DNA from: Tardiphaga alba
GTDB lineage: Bacteria; Pseudomonadota; Alphaproteobacteria; Rhizobiales; Xanthobacteraceae
DNA length: 64,000 bases
Direction of reading: 5' to 3'
Assembly (NCBI RefSeq): GCF_018279705.1
Contig: NZ_CP036498.1
Span: 3,737,001 to 3,801,000 of the forward strand
Shown one piece after another: positions 31,314-39,020 of the stretch (position 1 is the stretch's first letter; each line of letters begins with the position of its first letter). The notes under the pieces are model-generated. The model worked only from the letters and a program-made list of their open reading frames with translations, ran no database searches and had not been told where the DNA came from. A program made the translations under genes and the position numbers.

Positions 31314-31589
31314 ATGGTAGCGAAAGCATTGCAGGTCGAACTGACCCTTGAACAGCAAGAACTGCTGCAGCGTCACCTCGATAATGGCGAATATGAAAGC
31401 CCGAGCGATGTGATCGGCGACGCCTTACACGCTCTGGACGAGCGGAACAAAGCTTTCGACCACTTTCTACGCCGCGAGGTCGAAGCGGCGTTCGCCAGCA
31501 AGGCGCCATCCGTGCCGATCGATGAGGCCTTCAGGCGCGCACGCGCCGCGATAGCGAGCCAAGCAAAGGCCGCGAAGCGTGACACATGA
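31314..31589 (+). CDS. ParD-like antitoxin
   Basis: A 91-residue protein with an N-terminal ribbon-helix-helix (LQVELTLEQQELLQRHLDNG, then EYESPSDVIGDALHALDE). The C-terminus is basic and probably wraps the toxin. It fits type II ParD-like antitoxins, which repress their own promoter and neutralise the toxin. The stop codon overlaps the downstream toxin gene by 11 bases, as is usual for such pairs. Confidence 0.85.
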   Translation: MVAKALQVELTLEQQELLQRHLDNGEYESPSDVIGDALHALDERNKAFDHFLRREVEAAFASKAPSVPIDEAFRRARAAIASQAKAAKRDT

Positions 31590-31887
31590 CGTCATATTTC
31601 TCGACAAAGCGAGCAATGACCTGACGTCATTGTCAGTCTACATCGGTAGCCAAGCTGGCGAAGCGATCGCCAGCCGCTATCTCGACCGACTTTACGCAGC
31701 CTGCATGGCCTTGGCCCATTTTCCCGAGCGCGGCACGAGGCGCGACGATATTCGTCCCAACCTTCGCACGATTGGCTTCGAACGGCGGGCAACGATCATT
31801 TTTCAAGTCACAGACACGCAGGTGCAGATTGTCACGATCGCCTATGGTGGACGAGACTTCGAGACCGAGCTACGCGAACAAGAATAG
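31579..31887 (+). CDS. ParE/RelE-superfamily toxin
   Basis: A 102-residue toxin of the ParE group. It has the typical strand-helix layout: HDVIFLDKASNDLTSLSVYI, an LYAACMALAHFPERGTRRDD segment, RTIGFERRATIIFQV, and a C-terminal IVTIAYGGRDFE. ParE proteins poison gyrase, while RelE relatives cleave mRNA. The PERGTRRDD segment favours ParE, but the target is inferred. It is translated with the antitoxin by an 11-base overlap. Confidence 0.85.
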   Translation: MTHDVIFLDKASNDLTSLSVYIGSQAGEAIASRYLDRLYAACMALAHFPERGTRRDDIRPNLRTIGFERRATIIFQVTDTQVQIVTIAYGGRDFETELREQE

Positions 31888-31888
31888 T

Positions 31889-31915
31889 AAGGGGCGCGCT
31901 TGCGCGGCGCCCCTT
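31889..31915. terminator. Hairpin between convergent toxin and cytochrome genes
   Basis: AAGGGGCGC / GCGCCCCTT, a 9-bp perfect stem with a 9-base loop, between the toxin stop codon (31887) and the stop of the minus-strand cytochrome gene (31926). It is probably a bidirectional transcript end. There is no pronounced T run. Confidence 0.6.
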
Positions 31916-31925
31916 GACAGATTGG

Positions 31926-32570
31926 TCACCCCTTCGGACAAGCTGCCCCCGCATCCGCCCACGCCTTGATCAGTTCACCGAACTGTTTTTGCGTGCCCGG
32001 CGCCGGGGTGCGGTTGCCGCCGGGCTTCCAGCCCCAGCCGACCAGCTCATCCTCGGCCATGTGGTGCACGAGCGCAGCCATGTCCTTGCCGCCGTTGCGC
32101 TCCTTGTCCTTGATCTGCGCGCAGATCTGACCAAGCGTCTTGCCCTGCCAGGCCATCTCGATCGGCGCCAGCGACCACTTCGCATTGCCCGGCACATTAG
32201 CGGCGTCAAAATTTTCTTCGTGGTGACAGGTCGTGCAGGCGAGACCGCCAGCCGCGCCCATGCCGCCCTCGCCGCGCACCACCAGCGGGATGTGCGGACG
32301 CATGCGATCGGTCTGGGTTGGACGATCGCCGGCCGGATGGCAGTTCAAACAGCGCGGCGACTGGATCACCTTGCCGGCCTCATTGAACAGCGCGACCGCG
32401 CGCTCGTTCTTGTTCTTGATCTTGGCAAAAGCCGAGACCGGCTGCAGCGTTTTCGGATTGCTGACCGCAGCATCGGCTTCGTTTGTGCCGAACTGCGCAA
32501 CGGACAGCGCGCCAGCCGACAGCCCACCGGCGACCAGCGCCAGCATTGCATACTTCACCAGTTTGTTCAT
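31926..32570 (-). CDS. Di-haem c-type cytochrome of an isoquinoline-1-oxidoreductase-like enzyme
   Basis: A 214-residue secreted protein with a signal peptide (KLVKYAMLALVAGGLSAGAL). It has two haem-binding CxxCH motifs, CLNCH (about residue 94) and CTTCH (about residue 130). It overlaps the end of the upstream Mo-subunit gene by ATGA, so it is probably the electron acceptor of that periplasmic molybdenum hydroxylase, which has no FAD subunit. Histidine pairs in the C-terminal half could be further ligands. Confidence 0.8.
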   Translation of the reverse strand: MNKLVKYAMLALVAGGLSAGALSVAQFGTNEADAAVSNPKTLQPVSAFAKIKNKNERAVALFNEAGKVIQSPRCLNCHPAGDRPTQTDRMRPHIPLVVRGEGGMGAAGGLACTTCHHEENFDAANVPGNAKWSLAPIEMAWQGKTLGQICAQIKDKERNGGKDMAALVHHMAEDELVGWGWKPGGNRTPAPGTQKQFGELIKAWADAGAACPKG

Positions 32571-34732
32571 GCCGAGGCTCCGGGTACGATGGGCAGTTGT
32601 CGCGGTCGTCCGAGGCCGAGCTTGGCCATGGCATTGGCAACGGCCGGCCCGAGCGGCGGCACGCCGGGCTCACCGACGCCCGAAGGTTTTTCGGTCGACT
32701 TCACGATCACCACCTCGACCTCCGGCATCTCGTTAATTCGCAGCGAGCGGTAGGTGTCGAAATTGCCGGACACTGGCGCGCCGGCATCGAGCGTCTGCTC
32801 GGCATAGAGGATGTGGCCGAGGCCAAACCCGATGCCGCCTTCCATCTGCGCACGGATGATGTCAGGATTGACGGCGACACCACAATCCACGGCACACCAG
32901 ACCTTGTGTACTTTTGGCCCATCCTCGGTCATCGACAGTTCGACCACCTGCGCGACAAAAGTTTTAAAACTCTCGACCACGGCAACGCCGCGGGCGCGGC
33001 CTTCCGGCACCTTGTAGTTCTTCCAGTCGGCAAGTTCGGCGACGGCTTTCAGCACGCCGGCATGACGCGGCTTCTTGCCGAGCAGTTCGAGCCGGCCTTC
33101 CACCGGATCCTTGCCGGCAGCTTCCAGCAACTCATCGACAAAGGCCTCGACCACGTAGCCGGTATGGGTGTGGCCCACCGAGCGCCACCACAACACCGGA
33201 ACGCCAACATCGACCTGATGCATGTCGCAACGGAAATTCGCGACTTCGTAGGGGATCTCGTTCGAGCCTTCATAGGAGGTCGGATCGAGGCCGTCCTTGA
33301 ACATGATCTGTTCGAAGAACGAGCCCTTCATGATCGACTGTGAAACGATGGTGTCACTCCAGGCCTCGATCTTTCCGTCGCGCACCGCGCCACGCATGCG
33401 GTGAATGGCATAGGGCCGATAATAGCCACCACGCATATCGTCTTCGCGAGTCCAGACCAGCTTGATGCCCTTGCCCGGCCCGATCGCCTTGGCGACTTCA
33501 GCCAGTTCGGCAGCCTGATGCGTGGTCTGTTGCGCGCGGCGACCGAAGCTGCCGCCGGCAAGGATCACATCGATCTTCACTTTCTCGATGGGCAGACCGA
33601 GCACCTTCGAGATCGCCTGATGGTCCGGCGTTGGGAACTGGCAGCCATATTTCGCGTAAGCCGTGTCACCGTCCCATTTGAGGTACGCGTTCAGCGGCTC
33701 CATCGCGGCGTGGGCGAGATAGGGGAAGACATATTCGACTTCGACGACACGGCCGCCCTTGGCCATGGATTCCTCGAACTTGCCTTCAGCCTTGACCAGC
33801 TTGCCCTGCGTTTTCGACAGCGTGCGGAATTGTTGCAGCAATTCCGCGCTGCCACGTTTCTCGGCCTTGCTGTCATCCCAGGTGATCTTCAGCGCCTCGC
33901 GGCCCGTCTTCGCCGCCCAGAAGCCTTTGGCGTAGACTGCCACGCCGGTCGGCACCTGCTTGACATCGACCACACCCGCAACAGCTTTCGCTGCCGTCGC
34001 ATCGAACGACTTCACCTTGCCGCCGAATTTCGGCGAGCGCGCCACGACCACCGTGAGCATGTCGGGCTCGTTGATATCGAGCGTGAAGAATGCCTTGCCA
34101 TTGCTCTTGTCGGCACTGTCGAGGCGCTTTACCACGCCTTCCTTGCCAATGAGCTTGAAGTTCGCCGGGTCCTTCAGCTTCGGATCGGCCGGCACCGGCA
34201 TGGCCATCGCCTTTTCGGCGAACTCACCGAACCGACCTTCCTTGTCCGATCCATGTTTGATCACGCCCTTCTCGACGGTGATCTCCCCAGCGGGCACCTG
34301 CCACGCCTCGGCAGCGGCAGCGACCAGCATTTCCCGAGCGGCCGCCCCGACCTGGCGCATCTGGACGTAGGAATTCGCAATAGCGGTGGAGCCGCCAGTG
34401 CCCTGCATGCCGAAAGCGAGATTCTTGTAGAGGACCGGATTCGACGGCGCATGGTCGGCGCGCATCTGCGACCAGTCGGCATCGAGCTCTTCGGCGACAA
34501 GCGTCGCCATGCCGGTGAACGGCCCCTGCCCGAACTCAATGCCCTTGCACAGCACCGTGACGGTGTTGTCAGGCTTGATGATCAAAAACGTATTCGGCGC
34601 GATATTGACCTTCGGCGGTGCTGCGGCCTGCGCAAACAGTTTGTCGCCGCGCGCCACATAGGCGCCGATGACGAGGCCTGCACCGGCCTTGAGCAGCGTG
34701 CGACGCGAGAGCTTGGTGTCGTGAACAGTCAT
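32567..34732 (-). CDS. Molybdenum-binding subunit of an isoquinoline-1-oxidoreductase/aldehyde-oxidase-type enzyme, copy 1
   Basis: A 721-residue protein of the xanthine-oxidase superfamily, beta-subunit type. A twin-arginine signal SRRTLLKAGAGLVIGAY at the N-terminus predicts folded export to the periplasm. The molybdopterin-loop motif GGSFGRR and the catalytic glutamate motif GVGEPGVPPLG near the C-terminus are both present, so the enzyme should be active. It forms an operon with the 2Fe-2S gene (3 bases upstream) and the cytochrome (overlapping). The substrate, an N-heterocycle or aldehyde, is not deducible. Confidence 0.88.
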   Translation of the reverse strand: MTVHDTKLSRRTLLKAGAGLVIGAYVARGDKLFAQAAAPPKVNIAPNTFLIIKPDNTVTVLCKGIEFGQGPFTGMATLVAEELDADWSQMRADHAPSNPVLYKNLAFGMQGTGGSTAIANSYVQMRQVGAAAREMLVAAAAEAWQVPAGEITVEKGVIKHGSDKEGRFGEFAEKAMAMPVPADPKLKDPANFKLIGKEGVVKRLDSADKSNGKAFFTLDINEPDMLTVVVARSPKFGGKVKSFDATAAKAVAGVVDVKQVPTGVAVYAKGFWAAKTGREALKITWDDSKAEKRGSAELLQQFRTLSKTQGKLVKAEGKFEESMAKGGRVVEVEYVFPYLAHAAMEPLNAYLKWDGDTAYAKYGCQFPTPDHQAISKVLGLPIEKVKIDVILAGGSFGRRAQQTTHQAAELAEVAKAIGPGKGIKLVWTREDDMRGGYYRPYAIHRMRGAVRDGKIEAWSDTIVSQSIMKGSFFEQIMFKDGLDPTSYEGSNEIPYEVANFRCDMHQVDVGVPVLWWRSVGHTHTGYVVEAFVDELLEAAGKDPVEGRLELLGKKPRHAGVLKAVAELADWKNYKVPEGRARGVAVVESFKTFVAQVVELSMTEDGPKVHKVWCAVDCGVAVNPDIIRAQMEGGIGFGLGHILYAEQTLDAGAPVSGNFDTYRSLRINEMPEVEVVIVKSTEKPSGVGEPGVPPLGPAVANAMAKLGLGRPRQLPIVPGASA

Positions 34733-34735
34733 GGC

Positions 34736-35200
34736 TCAGCCCTCCAGCGTTTTCGCGGCGCTATGGATCGCGGCGCGGATGCGGACATAGGTGGCACAGC
34801 GGCAGATATTGCCGTTCATCGCCAAGTCGATGTCTTCATCAGTGGGCTTGGGATTGAGGCCGAGCAGCGCAGCTGCGCTCATGACCTGGCCGGACTGGCA
34901 GTAGCCGCATTGCGGCACATCGTGGGCGACCCATGCGGCCTGCACTGCCTTGGCTTCCTTGCTGGTCACCCCTTCGATGGTTGTGACCTCGCTTGAGCCG
35001 ACAGCCGAGACCGGCATCGAGCAGGAGCGCACGGGTTGGCCATCGAGATAGACCGTGCAGGCACCGCATTGCGCGACGCCGCAGCCATATTTGGTGCCGG
35101 TCAGCCCGGCGCCGTCTCGGATAGCCCAAAGGAGCGGGGTATCGGGGGCGACGTCGATCTGACGCGACTCCCCATTGATCTTGAGGGTGAACGCAGCCAT
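34736..35200 (-). CDS. 2Fe-2S subunit of molybdenum hydroxylase, copy 1
   Basis: A 154-residue alpha-type subunit with two [2Fe-2S] clusters. The plant-ferredoxin-type Cys set is [21 protein letters not shown] (split: CGVAQCGAC and SC). The second set, in the four-helix domain, is CGYCQSGQ and NICRCATY. It pairs with the Mo subunit encoded 3 bases downstream. It has no Tat signal of its own, so it is probably exported as a complex with that subunit. Confidence 0.92.
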   Translation of the reverse strand: MAAFTLKINGESRQIDVAPDTPLLWAIRDGAGLTGTKYGCGVAQCGACTVYLDGQPVRSCSMPVSAVGSSEVTTIEGVTSKEAKAVQAAWVAHDVPQCGYCQSGQVMSAAALLGLNPKPTDEDIDLAMNGNICRCATYVRIRAAIHSAAKTLEG

Positions 35201-35218
35201 CGCTGTTGTCCTTGTCGT

Positions 35219-35238
35219 CGAATGTACGCCTACATTCG
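35219..35238. promoter_or_regulatory. Palindrome upstream of the first molybdenum hydroxylase operon
   Basis: CGAATGTA-CGCC-TACATTCG: perfect 8-bp arms with a 4-base spacer, 18 bases before the 2Fe-2S start codon. Another half-like ATTCGA lies 17 bases further on (GCATTCGACAATT). A regulator-binding site is likely, but the regulator is not known. Confidence 0.55.
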
Positions 35239-35367
35239 ATTGCTTCTAAAACGCATTCGACAATTACAGCCGCAGTGCGGGATGGCCTACTCAATTATTT
35301 TTGTACCGCGCGGGAACGAAAGTCTGTTGCCAACGTTTAGCGGGGCTTTTCTGACCTTCCCGGCGAT

Positions 35368-36150
35368 CTAGGGACGGATTGCCGGCGTCTCGACCGCCAG
35401 ACCATTGGCGCGAGACGCGAGATAGAGTTGCAGATTGATCAACTCCTCTGAGTCGTTGGCATAAGGCTGCGCGCGCACGCCGGTCATGCAATTGCGGAGA
35501 CGGCGCTTGAGCGATCCGAGACTTTGCCACTCGAGCCGATAGAGCGGATAACCCGTGGGATGCGCCTGGGTGATGGACGAACCGGCCAGCTGCCGATCCC
35601 AGTTATCGTCATGGCAGTTGCTGCAGGCGAGATTAAGTTGCCCCTGCCGGCGCGTGAACAGGTCGCGCCCCTTGGCGACGAAGTCCGCAACCCGCGGATC
35701 ATTGCCCGCTTCGATCGGCAGCCCGCGAGACTGGCGTCCGATCAAGGCCGTCAACGCCAGCAGTTCACGGCTGTCATCGGCAAGCGGCGCCTCATCCTGG
35801 TGACGTGTGCGGCAAAGATTGATTCGCTGTTCGAGATCGACCGGCTGCTTCAACACCTCGTCGAAGGCCGGATATTTTGCGCTGACGCCGCGCATGGCAC
35901 CGATGTCGCCATGGCAATCCGTGCAGGACTTCTCTGACGGACTGCTCTTGGCCTTCCACAGTGCATAGCCATCCAGCACCCACAACATGCCGGGATTGGA
36001 CGTGTCGTCGTCCTGCATGGCCCGTGTTTCCGGCGCCATGAAAGACGATCCGGATCTGCGCTGGTCAGGCGCGATCTCGGCAGCGTCACTGGATAGCGGC
36101 ATCGCCAGCCACACCAGCAGAAAAGCAATGATCGCACGCGCGGAGATCAT
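35368..36150 (-). CDS. soxA: Sulfur oxidation c-type cytochrome SoxA (di-haem type)
   Basis: With SoxX it forms the cytochrome that attaches thiosulfate to the SoxY cysteine. The product is 260 residues with a signal peptide (ISARAIIAFLLVWLAM). Haem motifs are CTDCH and CSNCH. A lone Cys in RINLCRTRH fits an axial ligand, and RNCMTGVRAQPY carries the catalytic Cys and the conserved Arg/Pro/Tyr. The ATG at 36150 was chosen because it overlaps the soxZ stop (ATGA) and gives a clean signal peptide. Confidence 0.92.
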   Translation of the reverse strand: MISARAIIAFLLVWLAMPLSSDAAEIAPDQRRSGSSFMAPETRAMQDDDTSNPGMLWVLDGYALWKAKSSPSEKSCTDCHGDIGAMRGVSAKYPAFDEVLKQPVDLEQRINLCRTRHQDEAPLADDSRELLALTALIGRQSRGLPIEAGNDPRVADFVAKGRDLFTRRQGQLNLACSNCHDDNWDRQLAGSSITQAHPTGYPLYRLEWQSLGSLKRRLRNCMTGVRAQPYANDSEELINLQLYLASRANGLAVETPAIRP

Positions 36151-36467
36151 GAAACAGTGATGTTCGCCGAAGCGGTTTCCTGGAAACCACGATCGCCGAT
36201 CCATTTGAATTCGAACGTGCCACTCTCGGTGGCCATGGTGAAGAACGAAATGAACGGATTGGCCGACGAGGCAGGAAACAGATCGGCGCGAAACACCTCG
36301 ACACCATCATAGCGGCAGGTGAAGCTGGTGATGATGTTGCGCGGAATGATTTCGCCGGTCTCGGTGTGGCGGTAGCCCGTCTCCATGACGTGCGACATCA
36401 GCGCCTTGATCTCGATGACGTCTCCGCGCTTCGCGGTCGCCGGCACATTGACCAATGCGGCCGCCAT
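36147..36467 (-). CDS. soxZ: Sulfur carrier complex subunit SoxZ
   Basis: A 106-residue immunoglobulin-like protein that pairs with SoxY. The segments IEIKALMSHVMETGYR and FEFKWIGDRGF are family landmarks. The start at 36467 overlaps the soxY stop (TGATG), and the stop overlaps the soxA start (ATGA). Translation of Y, Z and A is therefore linked. Confidence 0.94.
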   Translation of the reverse strand: MAAALVNVPATAKRGDVIEIKALMSHVMETGYRHTETGEIIPRNIITSFTCRYDGVEVFRADLFPASSANPFISFFTMATESGTFEFKWIGDRGFQETASANITVS

Positions 36468-36952
36468 CAGCTCGCCTCCTCGGTGCAAGCCGCGAGCGTC
36501 ACCACGACATCCGCAGTGGCCGACCAGAACGAACCGTCCGACAGTTTCGCGATAGCCGTCAACGTCTGCGTATCGGCGAGCCGGATACGCGTCGAGACCT
36601 GAGCGCGCCCCGCGCGCGGACCGATATAGAAGTTGCCGACATTCGGCTGCGGATTCTTCTCATTGAAAACATGGATGCTGACCACATGCTCGGCCTCGGT
36701 CATCGGGCTCGCCACCGATACCGTGAGCGGAACGGTGTTGCCGTTCTCCACGAGCGGCGGCACGTCGAGCTTCACCTTTCCGCTGCGAACAACCGCACCT
36801 TTGACGACATCGCGGATGGCCGCCTTCATCATGTCGGGCGTCGCCTGCGCCGGGCGGTGACCGACTAGGGCCACCACGGCGCCGGCACCAAGGGCCAACA
36901 GCCGACGGCGATCCGCATCGTCGAGTTTCTGTATCGCTGCTGTCTGCGTCAT
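36467..36952 (-). CDS. soxY: Sulfur carrier protein SoxY, with an atypical C-terminus
   Basis: A 161-residue carrier. The Tat-type signal is RRRLLALGAGAVVALV, and the Ig-like domain contains VHVFNEKNPQPNVGNFYIGP. In studied SoxY proteins the substrate-carrying cysteine lies in a C-terminal GGCGG arm. Here the end reads VVVTLAACTEEAS, so the cysteine is kept, but the glycines around it are replaced and five residues follow it. It is coupled to soxX by an ATGA overlap. Confidence 0.9.
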   Translation of the reverse strand: MTQTAAIQKLDDADRRRLLALGAGAVVALVGHRPAQATPDMMKAAIRDVVKGAVVRSGKVKLDVPPLVENGNTVPLTVSVASPMTEAEHVVSIHVFNEKNPQPNVGNFYIGPRAGRAQVSTRIRLADTQTLTAIAKLSDGSFWSATADVVVTLAACTEEAS

Positions 36953-37407
36953 GGGTCTTTCAGTGTCTCGAGATAGGCCACCACATCCTCGATCTGCTCT
37001 GCCGACAGGATCGGCTTGTCACGCCAGTTCGCACCGACGCGCTCAAGACCTTCGGTCCGGTAATAAGACGGCATGATCGTCGCCGTATTGAGGCGCGAAG
37101 CATCGACCAGTCGCAGCCGCAACTGCCCCTGCGACCACCGCATGCCGGTGCCGGTCAGATCCGGAGCCAGATTTCCTTGGAATTTCTGCTCGGCGAAAGG
37201 GCCACTATGGCACAGCAGGCAGGTGTTCTGCCGGGCGACAACGATCGCACGCCCACGCGCAACGTCGCCCGAACGTCCCGTCAGCGACGCTGGAATGGCA
37301 TCGTCGATGACATCGTATGGACGCAACGCCTCGCTCATCGCCGTACCGGCCAGCAAGAAAGTGACAGCACCCACTCCCATTGCGATGTCACGCTTGCGCC
37401 TAGCCAA
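36949..37407 (-). CDS. soxX: Sulfur oxidation c-type cytochrome SoxX
   Basis: A mono-haem cytochrome, the partner of SoxA. The haem site is CLLCHSGPF, and a Met in TIMPSYY may be the sixth ligand. I place the start at the TTG at 37407. This gives a normal signal peptide with a basic head (ARRKRDIAMGVGAVTFLLAG), has AGGCGAAG at SD distance, and overlaps the soxF stop. The alternative ATG at 37380 lacks the basic residues and any SD. Length is 152 residues with the TTG start. Confidence 0.88.
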   Translation of the reverse strand: MARRKRDIAMGVGAVTFLLAGTAMSEALRPYDVIDDAIPASLTGRSGDVARGRAIVVARQNTCLLCHSGPFAEQKFQGNLAPDLTGTGMRWSQGQLRLRLVDASRLNTATIMPSYYRTEGLERVGANWRDKPILSAEQIEDVVAYLETLKDP

Positions 37408-38680
37408 AAACTTCGCCTGTGATGGTGTCGAACCAGGAGCGCGCATAGACGGCTTCCTGATTGCGGAACGTGAGCGTCGCTTCGAGCGGGCTGGTGCCGC
37501 CCGCGCCCTCGACATCGGTCAGTAAGCCGTTTTTCGGCTGATAGACGCCGGCGATGGAAATCCCGTAATCCGGCGCAACAAGACTGTAGCAGGTGTTGAT
37601 CAACTTGGGTGCAGCCGGCGCGGCACCCGCCAGCAATGACACCACCGCGCTCGCGCAAGCCTTTGCCTGTGCATTGGCGGAGAAAGCCGATTTCGGCATG
37701 CCGCCGGCGATACAGGCGTCGCCAATGACATGGATGTTCGGAACTTGCTTCGACTCGAACGTGACGGGATCAATCGGGCACCAGCCGGAGCGATCGGTCA
37801 CGCCCGCAATGGCGGCGATCTGCCCTGCCCGCTGTGGCGGCAGCACATTGGCGACAGCCGCCTTGTGCTTGTCGAATTCGGTGACGAGCGTATTGGTCGC
37901 GGCATCCACCGACGTGACCTTGCCGCCATGCGACAGCCCGACCCATTCGACGAGGCCGGGATAAAGCTCCTGCCATGCCTGCAGGAACAGCCGCTGCTTC
38001 GAGAAGGCATCCTTGGAATCGAGAATGATCAGCTTGGAGCGCGGCTTCTTCGTCTTCAGATAGTGCCCGATCAGGCTGGCGCGCTCATAGGGTCCGGGCG
38101 GGCAGCGATAGGGATTGGCCGGCACCGAGATCACGACCAGTCCGCCATCGTCCATAGCTTCCAACTGGCGTCGCAGCAGCAGCGTCTGCTCTCCAGCCTT
38201 CCAGGCATGCGGCATGCGCGCGGCCGCCGCTTCGTCATAGCCCTGCAAGGCGTCGAAGCGCAGGTCGATCCCCGGCGACAGAACCAGACGGTCATATGCG
38301 AGCGTTGTACCGTCCGCGAGCCCGACGCTGCGTGCCGCAGCGTCGATCTTGGTGGCCGCCTTTGTCGCCATCTTCACGCCGCCGGCCACGACCTTGTCAT
38401 AGCCGAACTGCTGCGCCTCGATGGCACGATCCCCGGCAATGACTTCATTGCTCATCGGGCATGCCGTGAACGTGCGATTGGGCTCGACCAATGTGACGTC
38501 GAGTTTGCCATCGAGAGCATGCAGCGTCCGTGCACAGCTGACGCCACCGAAGCCGCCGCCGATCACCACCACACGAGGGCGCGTCTGTGCGATCGCCGGC
38601 CCTGTCACCATCAACGCCGCCGCGGCAGCGGCCGTCTGACCAAGGAACGTCCGTCGGGATGTCAGATGAGGTTGGGTCAT
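37400..38680 (-). CDS. soxF: Flavocytochrome c sulfide dehydrogenase flavoprotein (SoxF/FccB)
   Basis: A 426-residue FAD protein with a Tat signal (TSRRTFLGQTAAAAAALM). It has the dinucleotide motif VVVIGGGFGGVSCART. CPMSNEVIAG matches the segment where FAD is covalently bound to Cys in FccB. CPPGPYERA and the later NTCYSLV would supply the redox disulfide. It oxidises sulfide or a sulfur intermediate and passes electrons to the small cytochrome encoded just upstream. Confidence 0.9.
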   Translation of the reverse strand: MTQPHLTSRRTFLGQTAAAAAALMVTGPAIAQTRPRVVVIGGGFGGVSCARTLHALDGKLDVTLVEPNRTFTACPMSNEVIAGDRAIEAQQFGYDKVVAGGVKMATKAATKIDAAARSVGLADGTTLAYDRLVLSPGIDLRFDALQGYDEAAAARMPHAWKAGEQTLLLRRQLEAMDDGGLVVISVPANPYRCPPGPYERASLIGHYLKTKKPRSKLIILDSKDAFSKQRLFLQAWQELYPGLVEWVGLSHGGKVTSVDAATNTLVTEFDKHKAAVANVLPPQRAGQIAAIAGVTDRSGWCPIDPVTFESKQVPNIHVIGDACIAGGMPKSAFSANAQAKACASAVVSLLAGAAPAAPKLINTCYSLVAPDYGISIAGVYQPKNGLLTDVEGAGGTSPLEATLTFRNQEAVYARSWFDTITGEVFG

Positions 38681-38689
38681 CGGCGCACG

Positions 38690-39013
38690 CTACTTCTGTT
38701 CCGCGAGCCAGGCCGCGATCGGACGAAGCTCATCATCGGAAAAACCCTTGGCGATCCGGCCCATCACTGTGGCAGGCCTTGTACCGTTACGGAAGCCAGT
38801 CATTGCCTCCGTGATCTCGCCGGCATCGCGCCCATGGATGGGTGGGATTGCCGACGATGCCGCGCCTTGCACCGCATGGCAGCCTGAGCATGAAGCCGCG
38901 CCGGGCGGTGGCGCGGAAGCCGCCATCGCCGGGCCAATAGAAATGACGGCCAGCGTGGCAGCCAGCGCTCTCACATCAAGATATCCAGCCCGATCTGCGA
39001 AACGCCTTGTCAT
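38690..39013 (-). CDS. soxE: Small c-type cytochrome (SoxE/FccA-like)
   Basis: A 107-residue exported mono-haem cytochrome with a signal peptide and the haem motif CSGCHAVQG. The C-terminal part (MGRIAKGFSDDELRPIAAWLAEQK) is typical of class I cytochromes and of FccA-type partners. The start at 39013 lies 7 bases after the preceding Mo-subunit stop, and soxF follows 9 bases downstream. It is probably the electron acceptor of SoxF, and possibly also of the upstream molybdenum enzyme. Confidence 0.82.
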   Translation of the reverse strand: MTRRFADRAGYLDVRALAATLAVISIGPAMAASAPPPGAASCSGCHAVQGAASSAIPPIHGRDAGEITEAMTGFRNGTRPATVMGRIAKGFSDDELRPIAAWLAEQK

Positions 39014-39020
39014 AGCATCC

